Assembly (NCBI GenBank): GCA_948470475.1
Contig: OX419339.1
Location: 21,243,782 to 21,307,781, forward strand
Length of the DNA stretch: 64,000 nt
Source: Galaxea fascicularis
Lineage: Eukaryota > Cnidaria > Anthozoa > Scleractinia > Euphylliidae
Reading direction: 5' to 3'
Part shown: one piece after another, positions 50,601-63,146 of the stretch
How the letters are laid out: each line of letters opens with the position of its first letter
How positions within the stretch are numbered: position 1 is the first letter of the stretch
Program-made: the position numbers and the translations under genes
Notes under the pieces: model-generated
Seen by the model: the letters and a program-made list of their open reading frames with translations, nothing else
Database searches by the model: none
What the model was told of the DNA's origin: nothing

Positions 50601-51454
50601 GAAGCTCTCTAGTGACATGCAAGACGTCCATAATTTTAGATATCTCGTGTTCTCGAACAAAATAATGAAACACTTCTACGAAAAATCCGAGGGAAATGTG
50701 CGAAAAAACTGTCACTCGTCTTAATAAAACATTTGGGGAGACGAATCGGTACAGTGACGGACGACTCACATTCAAGTAGCAACTAATAACTGTCACTTTA
50801 ATGCACAGCAGACCAACCTTTATACATTCGTTCATAATTATGCAAACAGAGATGTGAGACATACACGAGCATACATACACAACCACAGGATCATCTCTCC
50901 GTCCATAGCCCCAGAGATTCACCCCTATGTATCCACCTAAACCAGGAGCCCCTAAACCCAAAATATTTTTTCGCTAAAGTGATTCTTTGCACCTGTTTGA
51001 AAAGCATTGTACCTTTTTGTTCCTTTTTTTTTCGGCCAAATCTGATGTTGGTTTTTTATAGGCTTCCAAACTTACGAAAAACCAAGGATCATTTGGCACA
51101 CGACCGAGGCAGAAGGCTTGATTTGACGTCACAAACTGATTTTGTTTTTGTAAACATGCATAAAGTAGTTTTTGACGCCGACGTCAAATCAATAATAGGC
51201 CCACGCCCCCTTCTGACTCGGATTGGGTTTAGGTGCACTTTAAGCTTTTCAATGGATTATTTGAACTTTTAGCTTTGAGCCCGTTTTGAGTACAATATTT
51301 TCAGTTTCAAGGATTAAACGAGTTTTATTGCAGTGGAAGAATTCACAAGAGGAGACAGGGTATCTAACATCCCAGCTTAATGGACCTGCAATGGGGAAGC
51401 GCGGCCTCCCAGTGAAATTGCTGATGGCATTATACGCAAACAGTGACCAATGTT

Positions 51455-51458
<4 letters not shown>

Positions 51459-51490
<32 letters not shown>

Positions 51491-51500
51491 ATCTCTCTCT
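51459..51500. repeat. (CT)n microsatellite
   Basis: About 15 CT units, a single interruption (TTTAT), then more CT. Simple repeat. Confidence 0.9.
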
Positions 51501-51746
51501 CAACAGTGCATGCTATCGAGTCTGGTGTTATAGGTGAGTAGCTGAAAAAGGTATATGTCTTCAGTGTCTTCCCCTATTAATCACATCTAATAGTCAAGAG
51601 GGAAATGTTGATTTGAGTACTTTTCAAATTTTGTTCACGTGCTTTTAGATAGTCACTTGTGACATCCATCTTGTTTCTACAATCTCCTGGAGGAGATTGG
51701 AAGAGCGAGGGTTTAGGGGAGATGACTGGTTTGAAATTACAAATTC

Positions 51747-54700
51747 TTACTCGATCTCGTTCAAGTGCTCAAATCTAAAGGTCCTTAAATCCCAGACACT
51801 CAAATCGTCACCATTGTATTTGTCTGAAGTCTTACGTAGCAAAACTGTGAGTAGCAGTGGCAAGAAATCAGGCTGAATCAAAACTTCATTTTTAGCCTTT
51901 CCTCTCGGATACCAATAACTGGAATCAAAACTGACTGACTTCTCCCTAACAACCTTTGGTCTACATTCCTCCTCGCTGGAGGGTGTGTTCATTAAGGTCG
52001 TTGACTTCGATGGTTGGAGGCATTTAAGTTTTCACCCCAGGGCAATTTAAACGTCCTCCAGAATTTTTGGTTAGGATTTTGATTGACATACAAACTTTGG
52101 CAATGTTCCGCAGTTAAGGGGTTTGCTGGCATGTCAGAGGGGGCAGCTTGGCTGTGAGACAAGGGCCGGCCCATGATAATACGTACTGGTCTAGTATCGA
52201 GAGGCATTTCAGAGGGGGCAGCTCGGCTGTGAGGCCCTTGCCAGCCCATGATAACACGTACTGGACCGTAGTATAGAGAGGCATTTCAGAGGGGGAAGCT
52301 TGGCTGTGAGACAATAGCCAGCCCATGATAATCGCTGTTCTTAGCATGCCAAAGAATGATGAACGGTCCATTCCCCGACGCTGGATCGAAATACAAACGA
52401 AAAACGAAGAATGGAACAAAAAAAGTGTGTGACAAGATCCAGCAAGCAAACTGGAGAGATTTTACATTTGAGGCCAAGGTCACTAAACATGGAACTTTCT
52501 TTGTTGTGGACCGCTAGTATCACAAGTACGCTTTGTCGTGTTGATTTACCTCTTCCCTGTCCACAAGGAATTTCGTCTACAGTACGACTGGGATCAGTCC
52601 GTTTTAGTCAACACAACTATGGATGTGCAAGTCGCTAAACGGCTACATTTAGTACGAACTTACAACGGAGACGTTAAGACAGCAAAAAGTAAAAGCAAGG
52701 AACTCCATCATCGGGTCACGCAAAGGGGTAAATCCGCCATTTGCTCAGCTCAATGCAGTATTCTACCCTTGTTGCGTATACAGTTGAAATTTCAGTGAAG
52801 CTACCACTTAATTGTCCAAGCTTGATGATCCCTCGAGGGAAGTTGTCGCTTACTAAAGCTCACTCCAGTCACTGCTGGATAGTTCTCCTGGCTTAAAATT
52901 TGTCTAGCTGAAAAAGGAGTCTGAATGAATGCATACTACCTGAGGCGTCACAATTTCACTGCTTTCATACTTAAGACATTTATGAAGTGATTTCTTTCTC
53001 GGACTCGCGTTGTCGAAAACGTTGGTCCTCGGGTATCAAATCAGGTATCAAGCCGATAACCTTCCGATTTTGACGGCGCTACGCGAAGTGTTGCGACCAG
53101 TGAGCAAGTGAAAATTCATTTTTTATATTTTAATGACTCATGACTGGTTACTCTTTGGATATGGTAATAGAACATGGTGCAATTTTGAAAGGCGTCACAT
53201 AATTCAATTTGAGAGGTGAGTGGTCGCTTACGAGAGGTGGCCGCCAAGGAAGTTCCAATTGTGCTCCTCGATCTGTAAGATTCTGTTGATTGTCACTAAG
53301 TCTTAAGGTCAGTGTCTCCCTTCTAGTTTATACCAGTTAAGTTAACAATATTCTGTTAAATCCTCAATTAAACTTGCCTGGTTTGCCCAACTTGAAAATA
53401 CCAAGCTTCACAAGCAATGTTTCCACAAACCCGGCTATTTCCTAGAGGGTGGGCTTTACAAGGCGGTCAGTATATATAGCCTGTATAAACTGGTTTACTG
53501 AGCAACGTTGCTGACTAACCACTCAGCCCAATTATTTTCAAATAAGTGATAGCCAGCTAGTCATGCCAATCACTTTTATTCCGAACTGTCACATTAAAAA
53601 GTGATCAGTGTGAGCGCAAGTACAAATGCTTGCAGATGTAATAATATCATTTGAACTACGAAAAAATAAATACGTAAATGTTACGACAAAACTTACTCAA
53701 TTGCAAAACTTTCAGCGTGTGCACCTAAAGAATAACTAAGGAATAATTTTGTTATTATAGGCGGCTCGTCTAACTCATCGGCGATAGGAGTATGCATTAA
53801 AACATAGCTCTCCAAAGATGGTGCATGGTAAGCAACAAAGCTTGCCACACTATTTGACACCTTTTTGACGCCCCGAGCCGACCTTAGATAGGATCTACTT
53901 GCCGATGGCTTTCGCAAAAAAAGGAAATAAATAAATTATATAATACTAATAATTCTCGTTTTTTCTCTTTTTAACTCTAATGTATGCGTAGTCTTGAACA
54001 TTTCTCAAATAACCGAAAAAGAAGTAAGATTATGTCAAAGGCGGGAACTTGCTGTTGAAGTTAAGGGTGTTTTTTAGATGAAGCCGGTCGAAAACACCTT
54101 GGCGGTGTCAATCTTTGTTGTTTTGACAAAGAGGAAAGGATGCCGACTAGTTAAATTTTCATGACGATTAAGCAACTTGTGGCGGCTTTTGTTTGCGGTA
54201 CCTTTTAAGATGTTTGAGTTTGCAAAGAAATTTTAACTGCACAATTTCTCATTCAAACATTTTCAACTGGATGTGTAAAGTTTCACGAGTCAAAGCATTT
54301 TTATTCCTGCGAAGAAGCATTGTACTTTCTTTTTTGTTCAAAAGACGTAGACGCCAAGTTGAAAGCTTGTTTTTGTTTCACACAAACAGAATTCGAGGCA
54401 TTGCTTGGCGCCTTTATCCTTTAATGTCGCCTTGGACAAGGGGAAAAATTTTTTTTTTGCTTTTTTTTTACAAACACCGTGAAGATCTCATTTGTCTCAA
54501 AGCACCTTTTCTTTTAAGCATGCAACAAAAAGTGCGTCGTTAATGTCACGTCCTGTGTACCTGACCGTTAGCAACGAGGAATAACGAAACAAACAGCTGA
54601 AGCTGACTGTACCTCTGAGTTTATTCCTGAAACGCAAACCATAATATCTTTTTTTTTTCTGGTTACAGCTCTTTCTGGAATTGAAGGCACCTTTTATTTC

Positions 54701-55754
54701 TAAGTTGCACTCGGCGAAAGAAAGAAGTAACCGGAAAGTAATCACCGGGAAAATGATCTCAATAGCAAAACAGTTTGTGTGTGTGGACGGCTACTTTGAC
54801 TAATGTTTCAACCGAACTTCTATTTGTACATTACTGGTAACGAACTGATGCGAAAAATTATCCCGCTGTCGGTGTAGCTTTTGAGAAATAACAAAGCAAA
54901 CATTTGAAAAGTCTATAATAAATGCTGTATATCTGAAAATCCGTTTGAACGGCTTGTAATTTCCTGATATTTGTACGATGAGTCATTTGAGTGACCCACA
55001 GCCGACATAGTCCTGATATCACCCGCAATTTACACCGCCAACCCGCCAATTCTGCTATTTTCCCTCTTAATTGCCGAGATCATGTCAAAGCAAACTCCTC
55101 AAAGAAACCGCTTCTTTCTTCATTTGAATAATATTTCATTTTGCCTTACAGCTTTATTTTTTGGCTCAAAAAACTTACCCCGGTGATTTTCTCAGGAAAA
55201 ACTTCGTATGTATATGATTAGTGCAGAGGCGCGGCACAAAAACACAAATTCGGATAACGTTATTTTCAATTGGTCATTTTCTCTCATTTTATAGCGATAT
55301 CATGTGCAGTAGCAAGTGAAGAAGAGAACAGTGTTTATGTACATAAATGTTTTCTTTTTAGCTCAAGTGTTAGAAAGCAATTTCTCTAAATTGAAAAAAA
55401 AAAAGAAAACGTATTATGGAAAACGAAAGATCGCGAAGTGTTTCTTTTCGCGGAAAAGGGGGTAATATTTACCTTGGTGTTTTGAAACTCGTCGTTGTGA
55501 GATGAACCGCTAACAAAAGTAAGATATTCGTGCTGCCACCTTCGGCGTCTCCACTCCGAACTGTTTTTCGTTGCAGATCCCAGCGAAAATTCAAGTTTCG
55601 CAGGTTGTCCGGCAAGATTTCGAACCTCCAGGGTCGTAATTGGATCGTGGTGATAAATGTTATATTTATGGCTTCTAGCGCCCGACTTTGAGCGGATCTT
55701 TCCAGTTGAAAGCAGTTGACGGATAACTGGTCGGCACTTTTGTTCCGTAGGCAA
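51747..55754 (-). CDS. possible three-exon gene of unknown function
   Basis: Exons proposed: 55473-55754, 53697-53908 and 51747-51975 (stop TAA at 51747-51749). Phases close exactly (0, then 2+1) and total 240 codons plus stop. Borders: AACCAG acceptor, AAG/GTAAAT donor, a pyrimidine-rich acceptor before 53908, GA/GTAAGT donor, CCTCCAG acceptor. The 5' end is open: the first listed exon starts at an acceptor, so an initiating exon should lie further right, not found. The protein is hydrophilic with basic runs (EWRRRRWQHEY), a serine-rich middle (SASRSYLRSARGVKK), an acidic patch (ADELDEPP) and EEECRP, then FLPLLLTVLLRK near the end. No signal peptide, membrane helix or known motif. It may be a real lineage-specific gene or chance open frames; phase closure over three exons is the main argument. 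Confidence 0.38.
52127..52345. repeat. three tandem copies of a 75-77-bp unit
   Basis: Units begin near 52127, 52203 and 52280, each with CATTTCAGAGGGGGCAGC or close, then GGCTGTGAG and CCAGCCCATGATAA. Period 75 then 77 bp, roughly 85-90% similar by eye. It lies in the intron between the last two exons of the proposed unknown gene. Confidence 0.85.
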
Positions 55755-57234
55755 CTGGTTGCAATATTATTATTTCAATCGCAAAACAGTTTACAGAATA
55801 TCACCTGATGATGGTCTCCTTCTTGATAAAAGGCCTTTTGTTTGAAGCAACAAAAAAAAAAAGATTGGAATTCAGTTTTTCAGATAGCGTCAGTTTATAC
55901 CCAGCTTAATCAGTGTTTCTTGAACAAAAATAAAAACATTACACATTTAGTTTTATGATTCAGTTAAAAGGTTGGCAAACAACATCTTAAATTTCTACCC
56001 CTCGTTCACAGTCTCTAAGATTCTTGATTCGAATATCTTACTGTGTTGTTTAACTACAAAGCGCACGTCTTCGGTGAGAATAATAAAGGCGTCATCTGAT
56101 TAAGTTTCAGTCCCGCTGATTGTAAAATTTATATTTATTTGAGAATTTAAAAACACATGTTAACGTGAAGTAGAGTTTTTTTTTTCTGTCATTATTATAG
56201 TTGCAGGATTTCACTTTTCAGCTGCTCGTGGTCCCTGGCCGATTTTCATCTTCGCGGACCAAACGTGCGGATTTAATCCCTTAAGGTTAATAACTTCTAG
56301 CCTAGCAACAGGTCCAACATAGTAGTCAGTTACCGACCATTTAATATCACTTGAATATGTTGTGTGTTGTCACTTTTGTAGCAGGTGGGCACTTTGCATA
56401 GTGTAGATTTTTTGACCGGTCCTCTTTCCAGCTTAACTTAATCACATTATTTCTAAAAGTCTTCTGACTGAGTAAGTTAACAAATGCGGGCTCTTGGAGG
56501 CAGGTTGTTGAATTTTATTCCCGTCAGCTGGTTTGTTTAGTATTCGTGTCACACCAAGCCTTTATTCATATGGGAACTTGAGCCCGGGCATTAGCTATGC
56601 CATGCTGATAAGGCCGAAGCAGCTGTCCATGGCTGCTAATACTCGTCTGTGCTCAAACTTTATTTGATAGGTTTAAGAGGGGTGATGCCCGCTACCGCTT
56701 GGCCATAGCGCCCTACCTGGCTTTCAGCTTATCTAGACACATTAATTTGTGAGGTAATCTTGTCCGGTCACACTAAGCCAAATCCCACAAACTTCAAATT
56801 TTCATAGTTTATTTAGTGCTAATACAAAACTGCACTAACGATATCATTGAATTCAAAGCCGACATCTTAATGATGTCAGCTATTTTGTTCGATAAAACTA
56901 ATTATTGCCACAAAGTTCCGCCAATATACTCCACCCTCGTCGTGTTTATTTAGCCAGCGAACCGAACTTGACTCCAGACTTGGTGCCGCCGCAACTAACA
57001 CTGAAAGTTGTCATCATGATGTTCACATCTGGCCCGCTGTAGGCCGTGTAAGAGACCAAATCAACGCAACGTGATGGGCCGCTCACGAAAATCGCGAGTA
57101 GGACTGGTTGATATTCATGTACATTTTGGACCCAAATCTGGCTCGCATTGCTGAAGTTTTGGCCACCTGACCTGAAAAGCCACTTCACACTGATGCACCA
57201 AATACCTCGGTGAGTGTGAACGCAGCTTCAAAAG
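55755..57234. other. no gene recognised
   Basis: A minus-strand open frame at 56946-57188 is intact but has no acceptor or donor linking it to neighbours, and it reads like a repeat-derived frame. Nothing else supported. Confidence 0.4.
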
Positions 57235-57237
57235 TAA

Positions 57238-57836
57238 GGGCCTGTTTACGTGTAGGGAGGGTAACCCGTCTTAGAAGGGTTACCCTTGTAGAAGGGTCAA
57301 AAGACAGCCCTCCTTTACATGTGTAGAGTTATCCCTAGGGCTATATCCGCCAACAAAGCCCTCGGAAACCTGAAGCCATGGAATTCGTACTTCATCTTGT
57401 ACTCCCGGGTTTCTTCTGTCAAGCTGACCTTCGTTTTGATCAAGACGTTCGCTCATTAATTAGAAATCACCTAGAGAATGTTGTTTTCCAGCCGCCAAGC
57501 AGTTTCTTTGACTGTCCTCTTGACTTTCTTGAATTCGCTGCTCTTGCTAGCATAGTTCCTCGCAGGTTTATAACTGCGCAACGCCATGTTAATACTTGCA
57601 GGAATGTGACATTAATCTGACCGCCCTAAACTTGACCCTCCTAGGAGGGTGAACCTACTACTACGACCTTTTACATGGTTAAAATAAACTGAAAAAGGTG
57701 ACCTTCCTAGAAGTAGATAAGGTTACCCTCCTCTGAGAGTAACCCTACCTCGCATGTAAAATAACAGAGGGTAATCATCCTAGAAGGATAACCCTACCCT
57801 TCTGGGAGCGTTACTTCCCTCAATGAGAACATGCCC
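57238..57836. mobile_element. 0.6-kb TIR element, Harbinger-like ends
   Basis: The left end GGGCCTGTTTACGTGTAGGG is mirrored by a right end whose complement starts GGGCATGTTCTCATTGAGGG. Both ends continue in repeated AGGGTAACCCT/AGGGTTACCCT blocks. The flanks are TAA (57235-57237) and TTA (57837-57839), each a Harbinger-type TWA site although not identical. An 80-residue frame at 57378-57620 (plus) begins with ATG and has no recognised motif; it could be captured or residual coding sequence. Confidence 0.7.
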
Positions 57837-58079
57837 TTAAAATGAATCGGCAACAAATCAAAACATGTCTATAACAGATCAATTACAAGGTAACATTGAT
57901 AAAAAATAATAATAAACAATCAAGATTCACTAGGTTTTTTTTCTGAAAACTGTGTAATTTTTTCACCTTTCTTGATAAGTGGATCAAAACCAAAGCAAAC
58001 GCGAATGACTTTCGACTCTCTATTGAAAGATAAGATAATTCATGGCTATTTGGATGTGGACTATGTCACTTATAAGTAT

Positions 58080-58300
58080 TGATCTGACTGGTCCGACCAG
58101 AAATAGAAGAAACCATGACTTTAAAATCAGGCCTAGAGCAGCAAGGGAAAACTATTTTAAATTGTCATTTGTTTTAACGTTATGTTAATGACTGGAACTC
58201 TTTACCTAATTCTGTTGTGTTAGTTTCCAGTTTGAATGCTTTTAAAAACTCGATTACTTAATTATCGTTGTACTGAATCATATTTTATTATTTCCTATAA
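58080..58300 (+). pseudogene. 3' remnant of a CR1-like retrotransposon
   Basis: Translation shows RRNHDFKIRPRAARENYFK, then after a frameshift NDWNSLP and SSLNAFKNS. This is the order found at the very end of CR1/jockey-like ORF2 proteins. Frame changes and stops mark it as dead. The AT-rich stretch to about 58560 may be its 3'UTR. Confidence 0.55.
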
Positions 58301-59389
58301 TTTACTATATTTCGATTTTACTTTTTTGTTTATTGTTGAGTAGTTCCTCCAGTTTCTTTTTCTTTCACAATGTATAGTTATATATTAGATATTCTATTTT
58401 CAATTGTGTTATCTTTTAGTTTGGAGAGCAGTTTTTTGTATAGGGATTCAGTTTCCCCCTATTGATTTCGTTTACCTTCTATACCTTTACATAGTTTTTT
58501 CTTTATTAGTTAGGATATTTTTGTACAGTGGTAAAAAGTATGATTAAATTTAAACTTAAACTACTGTAGTTCCTAGTTCTATCGCAATCATTCAAATTGT
58601 GTGAACGCAAGCACGATTTTCACTCGTTTGATTGGCTACTATACCTGAGCTATCATGTTTTATTTGGCTATCAATCAAAGCCTTGTTTTTCTCTTTTACC
58701 GCCTCTCTACGTTTATGATTGTATTGATTGTATTGATTGTACTAATATTAGCAGGAAGTCATTTCAGATCGTTAATCTTAGTCATCCGGAATTTTTGGTA
58801 GAAATTATCTTTTCGTGATCAACTGTATTTTTCTTTCGAAGTTTTGTCTCGCTTGAGGGGCTTGCTGTTACTTTGCTAACGTTATTATTTTCTTGCGTTT
58901 TTCTGATGTTAGGAGCACCTTTTGGGATTCGAACAGTCTAAAGACAAATTGAAGTGCGAAACCGCTCTTTGAGCTAAAAAACTACGAATTTCCAGAACTG
59001 TTTCAATGATTTAAAATAGAACAGTTTTCAATTAAATGTCGTAGAGCGGTTTCAATCACGTGTCGAAAGTAATCCGTGTTTGTTTTGGTTTTGCTTTCCT
59101 TTGCTCTGTGATTAGTTGACAAAATTCGCGCCACTTTCTTGGCCAATGAGAAGCAAAACGTCTTACATTAACTGAATTCGAGTTCCATACTGTAAGTTAC
59201 GGACCGAACAGGCCATAAATCAACGGGGAAAAACAGAAATCCGTAATTTAAATCAACGGACAAGGAAAACGAGGTTAGTAAAATATTTGTTATATCTCTG
59301 ACATTAATCGAGCGCGGAAGGAAGGAAACCAGTTGAAGTCAAGCGCCCACTTTCAAATTTAGCAGACCGTAGAGTAGAATAGGGCCCGC

Positions 59390-59545
59390 AAAATTGACCA
59401 ATCACAGCGCGCGCATTACTGTAATCGAAAACCAAAATTGGGGCCAGTTGCATGTAATTATACTTCAAATTGTGATTCGTTGAGTGAGCTGTCCTAGTGT
59501 CTTGTGATTGGTCAAAGTGATTGCGTTGGACTCTACCCTAAAACC
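59390..59545. repeat. imperfect inverted repeat with CAAT-like cores
   Basis: GTAGAGTAGAAT...GACCAATCACAG at the left is loosely mirrored by TGTGATTGGTCAAAG...GGACTCTACCCT at the right. Probably an old MITE. Confidence 0.4.
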
Positions 59546-60016
59546 AAGGCCAAAACAATCACTGCAGGCAATCACAACAGGTCTAAATCAGTGCAATGAG
59601 AATTCGAAGCAATTACAATAGAGAGGTTAAGCATGACGTTTACGGCAAACGGCAAACGGCAAGGATGACCACGTGACCATTTTTTCCCGCCGTTTTTGAC
59701 GTTCGCCGTCTGAACTTTGCCGTTTTCAACGTGAAGAGGAGAGGTTTCACGTTCATAAAAAACGTGAGTAAAATTTGTATTTTTTTATGCTGTTGTGATG
59801 CATTAACAAACGTGTGCTTTAAGGCAAAGCTACGTTACTTCTTTTTTTACGTAAAAACAATTGTTTCGTATTGACTTTAGAGGGAAATCATTCGGAAAAA
59901 TGTAAAACAGTGCGATGGGCTCCGGACTGTTCTTCGTTTTTGAAGTGCATCGAAATTTTATGTTGTTGCTTTTTTGTTTTTGTTTTTAATCTTTAGAAGC
60001 CATAAGAGTTAATATA

Positions 60017-62138
60017 ATGGCTCCATTTCGCTGGCCAAAAGTGGATCAAGATATTGCACTTTGCAAAGAAATTATAGCGCGGCGCCCCACGAAAGCGGAC
60101 GACTGGGAGGACATTGCAGAGTTTCTTTCCAACTTGTTTACCACAGAAAATAATCCAGTCCAACTAAAAGGGCGAGGATGTCGTGAGCGGAGTGAGCTGT
60201 TGGTGAAAAAATATAAGTCCGAAGAGCGGAAAGCTTTAAAGAGGTAAGTTAAACCCGTGCTCGTATGATTTGCTCGGTTTATGGTCAGTTCGTTCTATGG
60301 TCAGATCATTCGTAGTCAGATCGTTCCACAGTACGGTTATATCGTCAAACCGTTCCACTACAGTAAGGAAAACCTTCTCATTCAATGGAAATGTAAAGAA
60401 AAACGTCCAACCTTTCAGTGGACGGACTTTGTTCGCCATGTTCACCGATGCGCTGAATTTGTTCGAGAACTTTCATGACACCTCAGTTTGAAAACATTCA
60501 GATTTCATATGTATTTGTTAAGGTAAGTCTTAAATGAAGCTGAAAAGTTGAATGTATCGAAAGCTTTGCAGCACTCCATCATATTAGCAGTAAAGTCAAC
60601 ACGATCAGTTCATCATTCCTATCAGCAGTCCCCCTGATCTTTCTCATATTGCACGGGGATCTATCCACTCTGTACATCTGTATGTGTGATGTATGCTGCT
60701 TTAGGCCTTTTAAAATTTTACATTTTATATATATTTGAGATTTTAAACCTTTTTAAATCTCAAAAGTTCAAATACTTCATTTACTTATTTTTTCATTAAA
60801 TTTTAATTAAGTTTAACTTTAGCTAAGATATATTGTATTGTGTAAATAGTGCCCCCTATTAGTTTTTATTAGAGGTAAATACTGTCGACGCTTTAATAAA
60901 GTCATTCCTTCCTTCCTTATAAATATCAGTCCATCTATAAGAAGAATGATCTGACCATGGAACGAAGTCACATTGATTGTATCTGATTTAGATCTGGAAG
61001 TGAGGAGGAATATGACGAACTTAATACCCTGTTAGAGGACATAACCACATATCTGGAGGACATATCAGCAAATGTAGTGACAAAACAAAAGAAAAAGGAA
61101 GAAGATGACAGATCAAAAGGCTTGGCCATGAGGAAAGCAGCAATGGAAACTTATGTCAGTACGTCGACCTGAAATGATTATTGCTGTGTAAACGATAATG
61201 ATTTTAGCCCATTACTTTGAAATATGATGGTTATTGCACTACATAAAATCCATTTAACAAAGGATGTTTTAAGATCCCATTCATAGGATATAATATATGG
61301 ATTAAAAGGAGATTTGACCAGCAATTAATGTATGGTAACCATTCATGAACATACTGTGAATAAGTCATTTTGTTGTAACCAGTTGTATGTGTGAAATATT
61401 TCCTTGATCTCACAATGATTTCAGAGAATTCAAAGAGCGATTCTAGCAGTCAAGAAAAGGAAGAAGACGAAGAACTATTTTTTCCAGGTATTCATGATTA
61501 TTATATTAACCCTTTCAGCACGTGCACCAGTGGCTACTTATAGATTTTACTCTGTTTAACACCAGACGATTTTACCCGTCAAAGGGAGACCCTTGGTGGT
61601 GAAAGGGTTAAAATGTTTGTGATAAAAATAATGAGAATATTTGATCTCCGTTTTGAATTTGTCAAAAGACAATAATTTGGTAGTTCCAATTCTCACATAA
61701 ATAATGTTTTATTTTTTGTGCAGTTTATATAGCTTTTCATTCCATCTTTTGCCTAGATAGAAACTAGCACATGTATTTGGACTGAAATATACTGTATTGT
61801 TGCAAGAGTAGTATAATAATTTATGTTATTAATTATAATAAATTAACTTGAATTCCTGCTATGAAAATAATAATATTATCCTCAAATCTTTTAATATAAA
61901 CCAATTTTTCTATCATCAAACAATTGCAGGATGCTCAAAGAAAACCAAGAGAGGCCGTACAGGCTCATCCCAAATGCTTAATTATCTAAGTACAAAGCAT
62001 GAAAACAGTATGCAAATAAAAGAAAGGAGACTAACCCTGGAAGAAAGAAAACTTCAACTAGAAGAGAAAAAGATGGTATTGGAAGAAATGAAATGGAAGA
62101 TGATGATGTCTTGTCATGCCAACACTCAAAATGATTGA
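60017..62138 (+). CDS. Myb/SANT-like protein of a Harbinger transposon
   Basis: Four exons: 60017-60243, 60992-61158, 61425-61487 and 61930-62138, all with GT/AG borders and matching phases, giving 221 residues. The N-terminal part (MAPFRWPKVDQDIALCKEII, then DDWEDIAEFL, RGCRERSELLVKKYK) has the tryptophan spacing of a Myb/SANT-like helical domain. Acidic and lysine-rich stretches follow, then a C-terminal coiled coil (QIKERRLTLEERKLQLEEKK). In this superfamily the Myb-like partner binds the transposon ends and helps bring the transposase to DNA in the nucleus. The frame is undamaged. It converges on the transposase gene, 464 bp from its stop. The ATG at 60017 is the first in the exon and follows a stop-containing leader. 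A domesticated host gene is the alternative. Confidence 0.83.
60820..60912 (+). mobile_element. retrotransposon 3' end in a Myb-gene intron
   Basis: TATTGTGTAAATAGTGCCCC, then TTTAATAAAGTC with an AATAAA, ends in a short (CTTC)n tail. This looks like the 3' terminus of a 5'-truncated non-LTR element. No coding sequence remains. Confidence 0.4.
61506..61611. mobile_element. 106-bp MITE, TTAACCCTTTCA ends
   Basis: TTAACCCTTTCA at the left mirrors TGAAAGGGTTAA at the right, both including TTAA. The interior is shared with the fragment at 2028-2076. It is placed in the third intron of the Myb-like gene. Confidence 0.7.
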
Positions 62139-62602
62139 TGTGATTACTTTAAGGCCCTGTTTATATTGATATGAGCCCTTATTTAGAACTTATTCATACG
62201 TTTACATTTCAGACATACATAGAATTGTACTTTTCAAAAGAAAATATGCTATTGAGAATGAGTTAATATCAAGTTTAAGTTCACTATTTATTAAAGTTGA
62301 CTTCAATACACCTATATTACTGCCTCCCTCTGTACAACTCAACAAGCAATAATTATTACATTTGAAAATATCATATTTTCCTTCCTGTCAATTTTCTTCT
62401 GCTTCAACAAAAATTAGTAAGTTCCCAGCAGGAAAATTTCAGTCATTTCTAAACCGCAAAAATTTGCTCCTTCAAACACAAACATGGGTTACTTTTCATC
62501 TGTCAGCCAGTCTGTTGACAGAAAACTATTATTTTACAGACCTGGTCACATACTATCTACTGTGCCTTAACTTACACTTGCATTGTTGTTTAATTATCCA
62601 AA

Positions 62603-63070
62603 CTAGCAATTGTTCAAATAAGTTTCAAGCTCTGGGGGATCCAGATCAAAAAATTGGCCTGTTTGTGAGCCATATAGGCAAGTGTGGCAGTTCACCAACA
62701 AAGCAGCTACAATATAAAGCTTACCAACTGGTTGCAAAAGAACTTTCAAGTTTTTAGAAAAGTCTACAAATGCAAAATATTTGACTATCTTCCCATATCC
62801 CCACTCTACACTTGTTCGTACAGCACTCATGGCTTCATTGAAATTTTGTTCAGCTGGTGTAAGCTGTGCATTCCTAAATGGAGCTAGAATATGCCTCCTG
62901 ACAGGGTAAGCAGGATCGCCATAGATAACATAAGGATCACCATTGGCCTTATTCATTTTTCTCTCCAGCTCTTCAAGTAGACCACTTTCACGCAACATAA
63001 ATGCATCATGGCGACGCCCTTCTAGGGGTCCAAACAAGTGACATATTAGTCCATTTGGTGCTACCACAGA
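62603..63070 (-). CDS. Harbinger-type DDE transposase (HARBI1-like), 3' exon
   Basis: The exon starts after a TTTCAG acceptor at 63071 and ends at a stop at 62603-62605, 155 residues. It shows the end of the DDE_Tnp_4 nuclease fold: SVVAPNGLI, GPLEGRRHDAFML (Asp), YGDPAYPV (catalytic Asp) and RTSVEWGYGKI (catalytic Glu), then a short C-terminal part. The exon is free of stops and frameshifts. The N-terminal helix-turn-helix part and first catalytic Asp would be encoded upstream, beyond the intron and the window edge. The intron holds two palindromic insertions. The enzyme cuts and joins the transposon ends with a 3-bp TWA target. Reading on from the acceptor into the intron soon meets a stop, so an intron rather than a longer exon is favoured. 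Confidence 0.88.
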   Translation of the reverse strand, partial: SVVAPNGLICHLFGPLEGRRHDAFMLRESGLLEELERKMNKANGDPYVIYGDPAYPVRRHILAPFRNAQLTPAEQNFNEAMSAVRTSVEWGYGKIVKYFAFVDFSKNLKVLLQPVGKLYIVAALLVNCHTCLYGSQTGQFFDLDPPELETYLNNC

Positions 63071-63146
63071 CTGAAACATTAATAGCAAAAACCAAATGTC
63101 ATTTCTCTACTTTACTTTAAATTACATGTTTTACCGCAATGTGTAA

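Noticed and set aside
54193..54543. 116-residue plus-strand frame rich in basic and aromatic residues.
   Set aside because: No splice partner, poly-T/poly-F stretches, no motif; overlaps another frame on the minus strand.
56946..57188. 80-residue minus-strand frame starting MKWLFRSGGQNFSN.
   Set aside because: No exon borders or partners; probably repeat-derived. It could not be tied to the unknown gene at 51747-55754.
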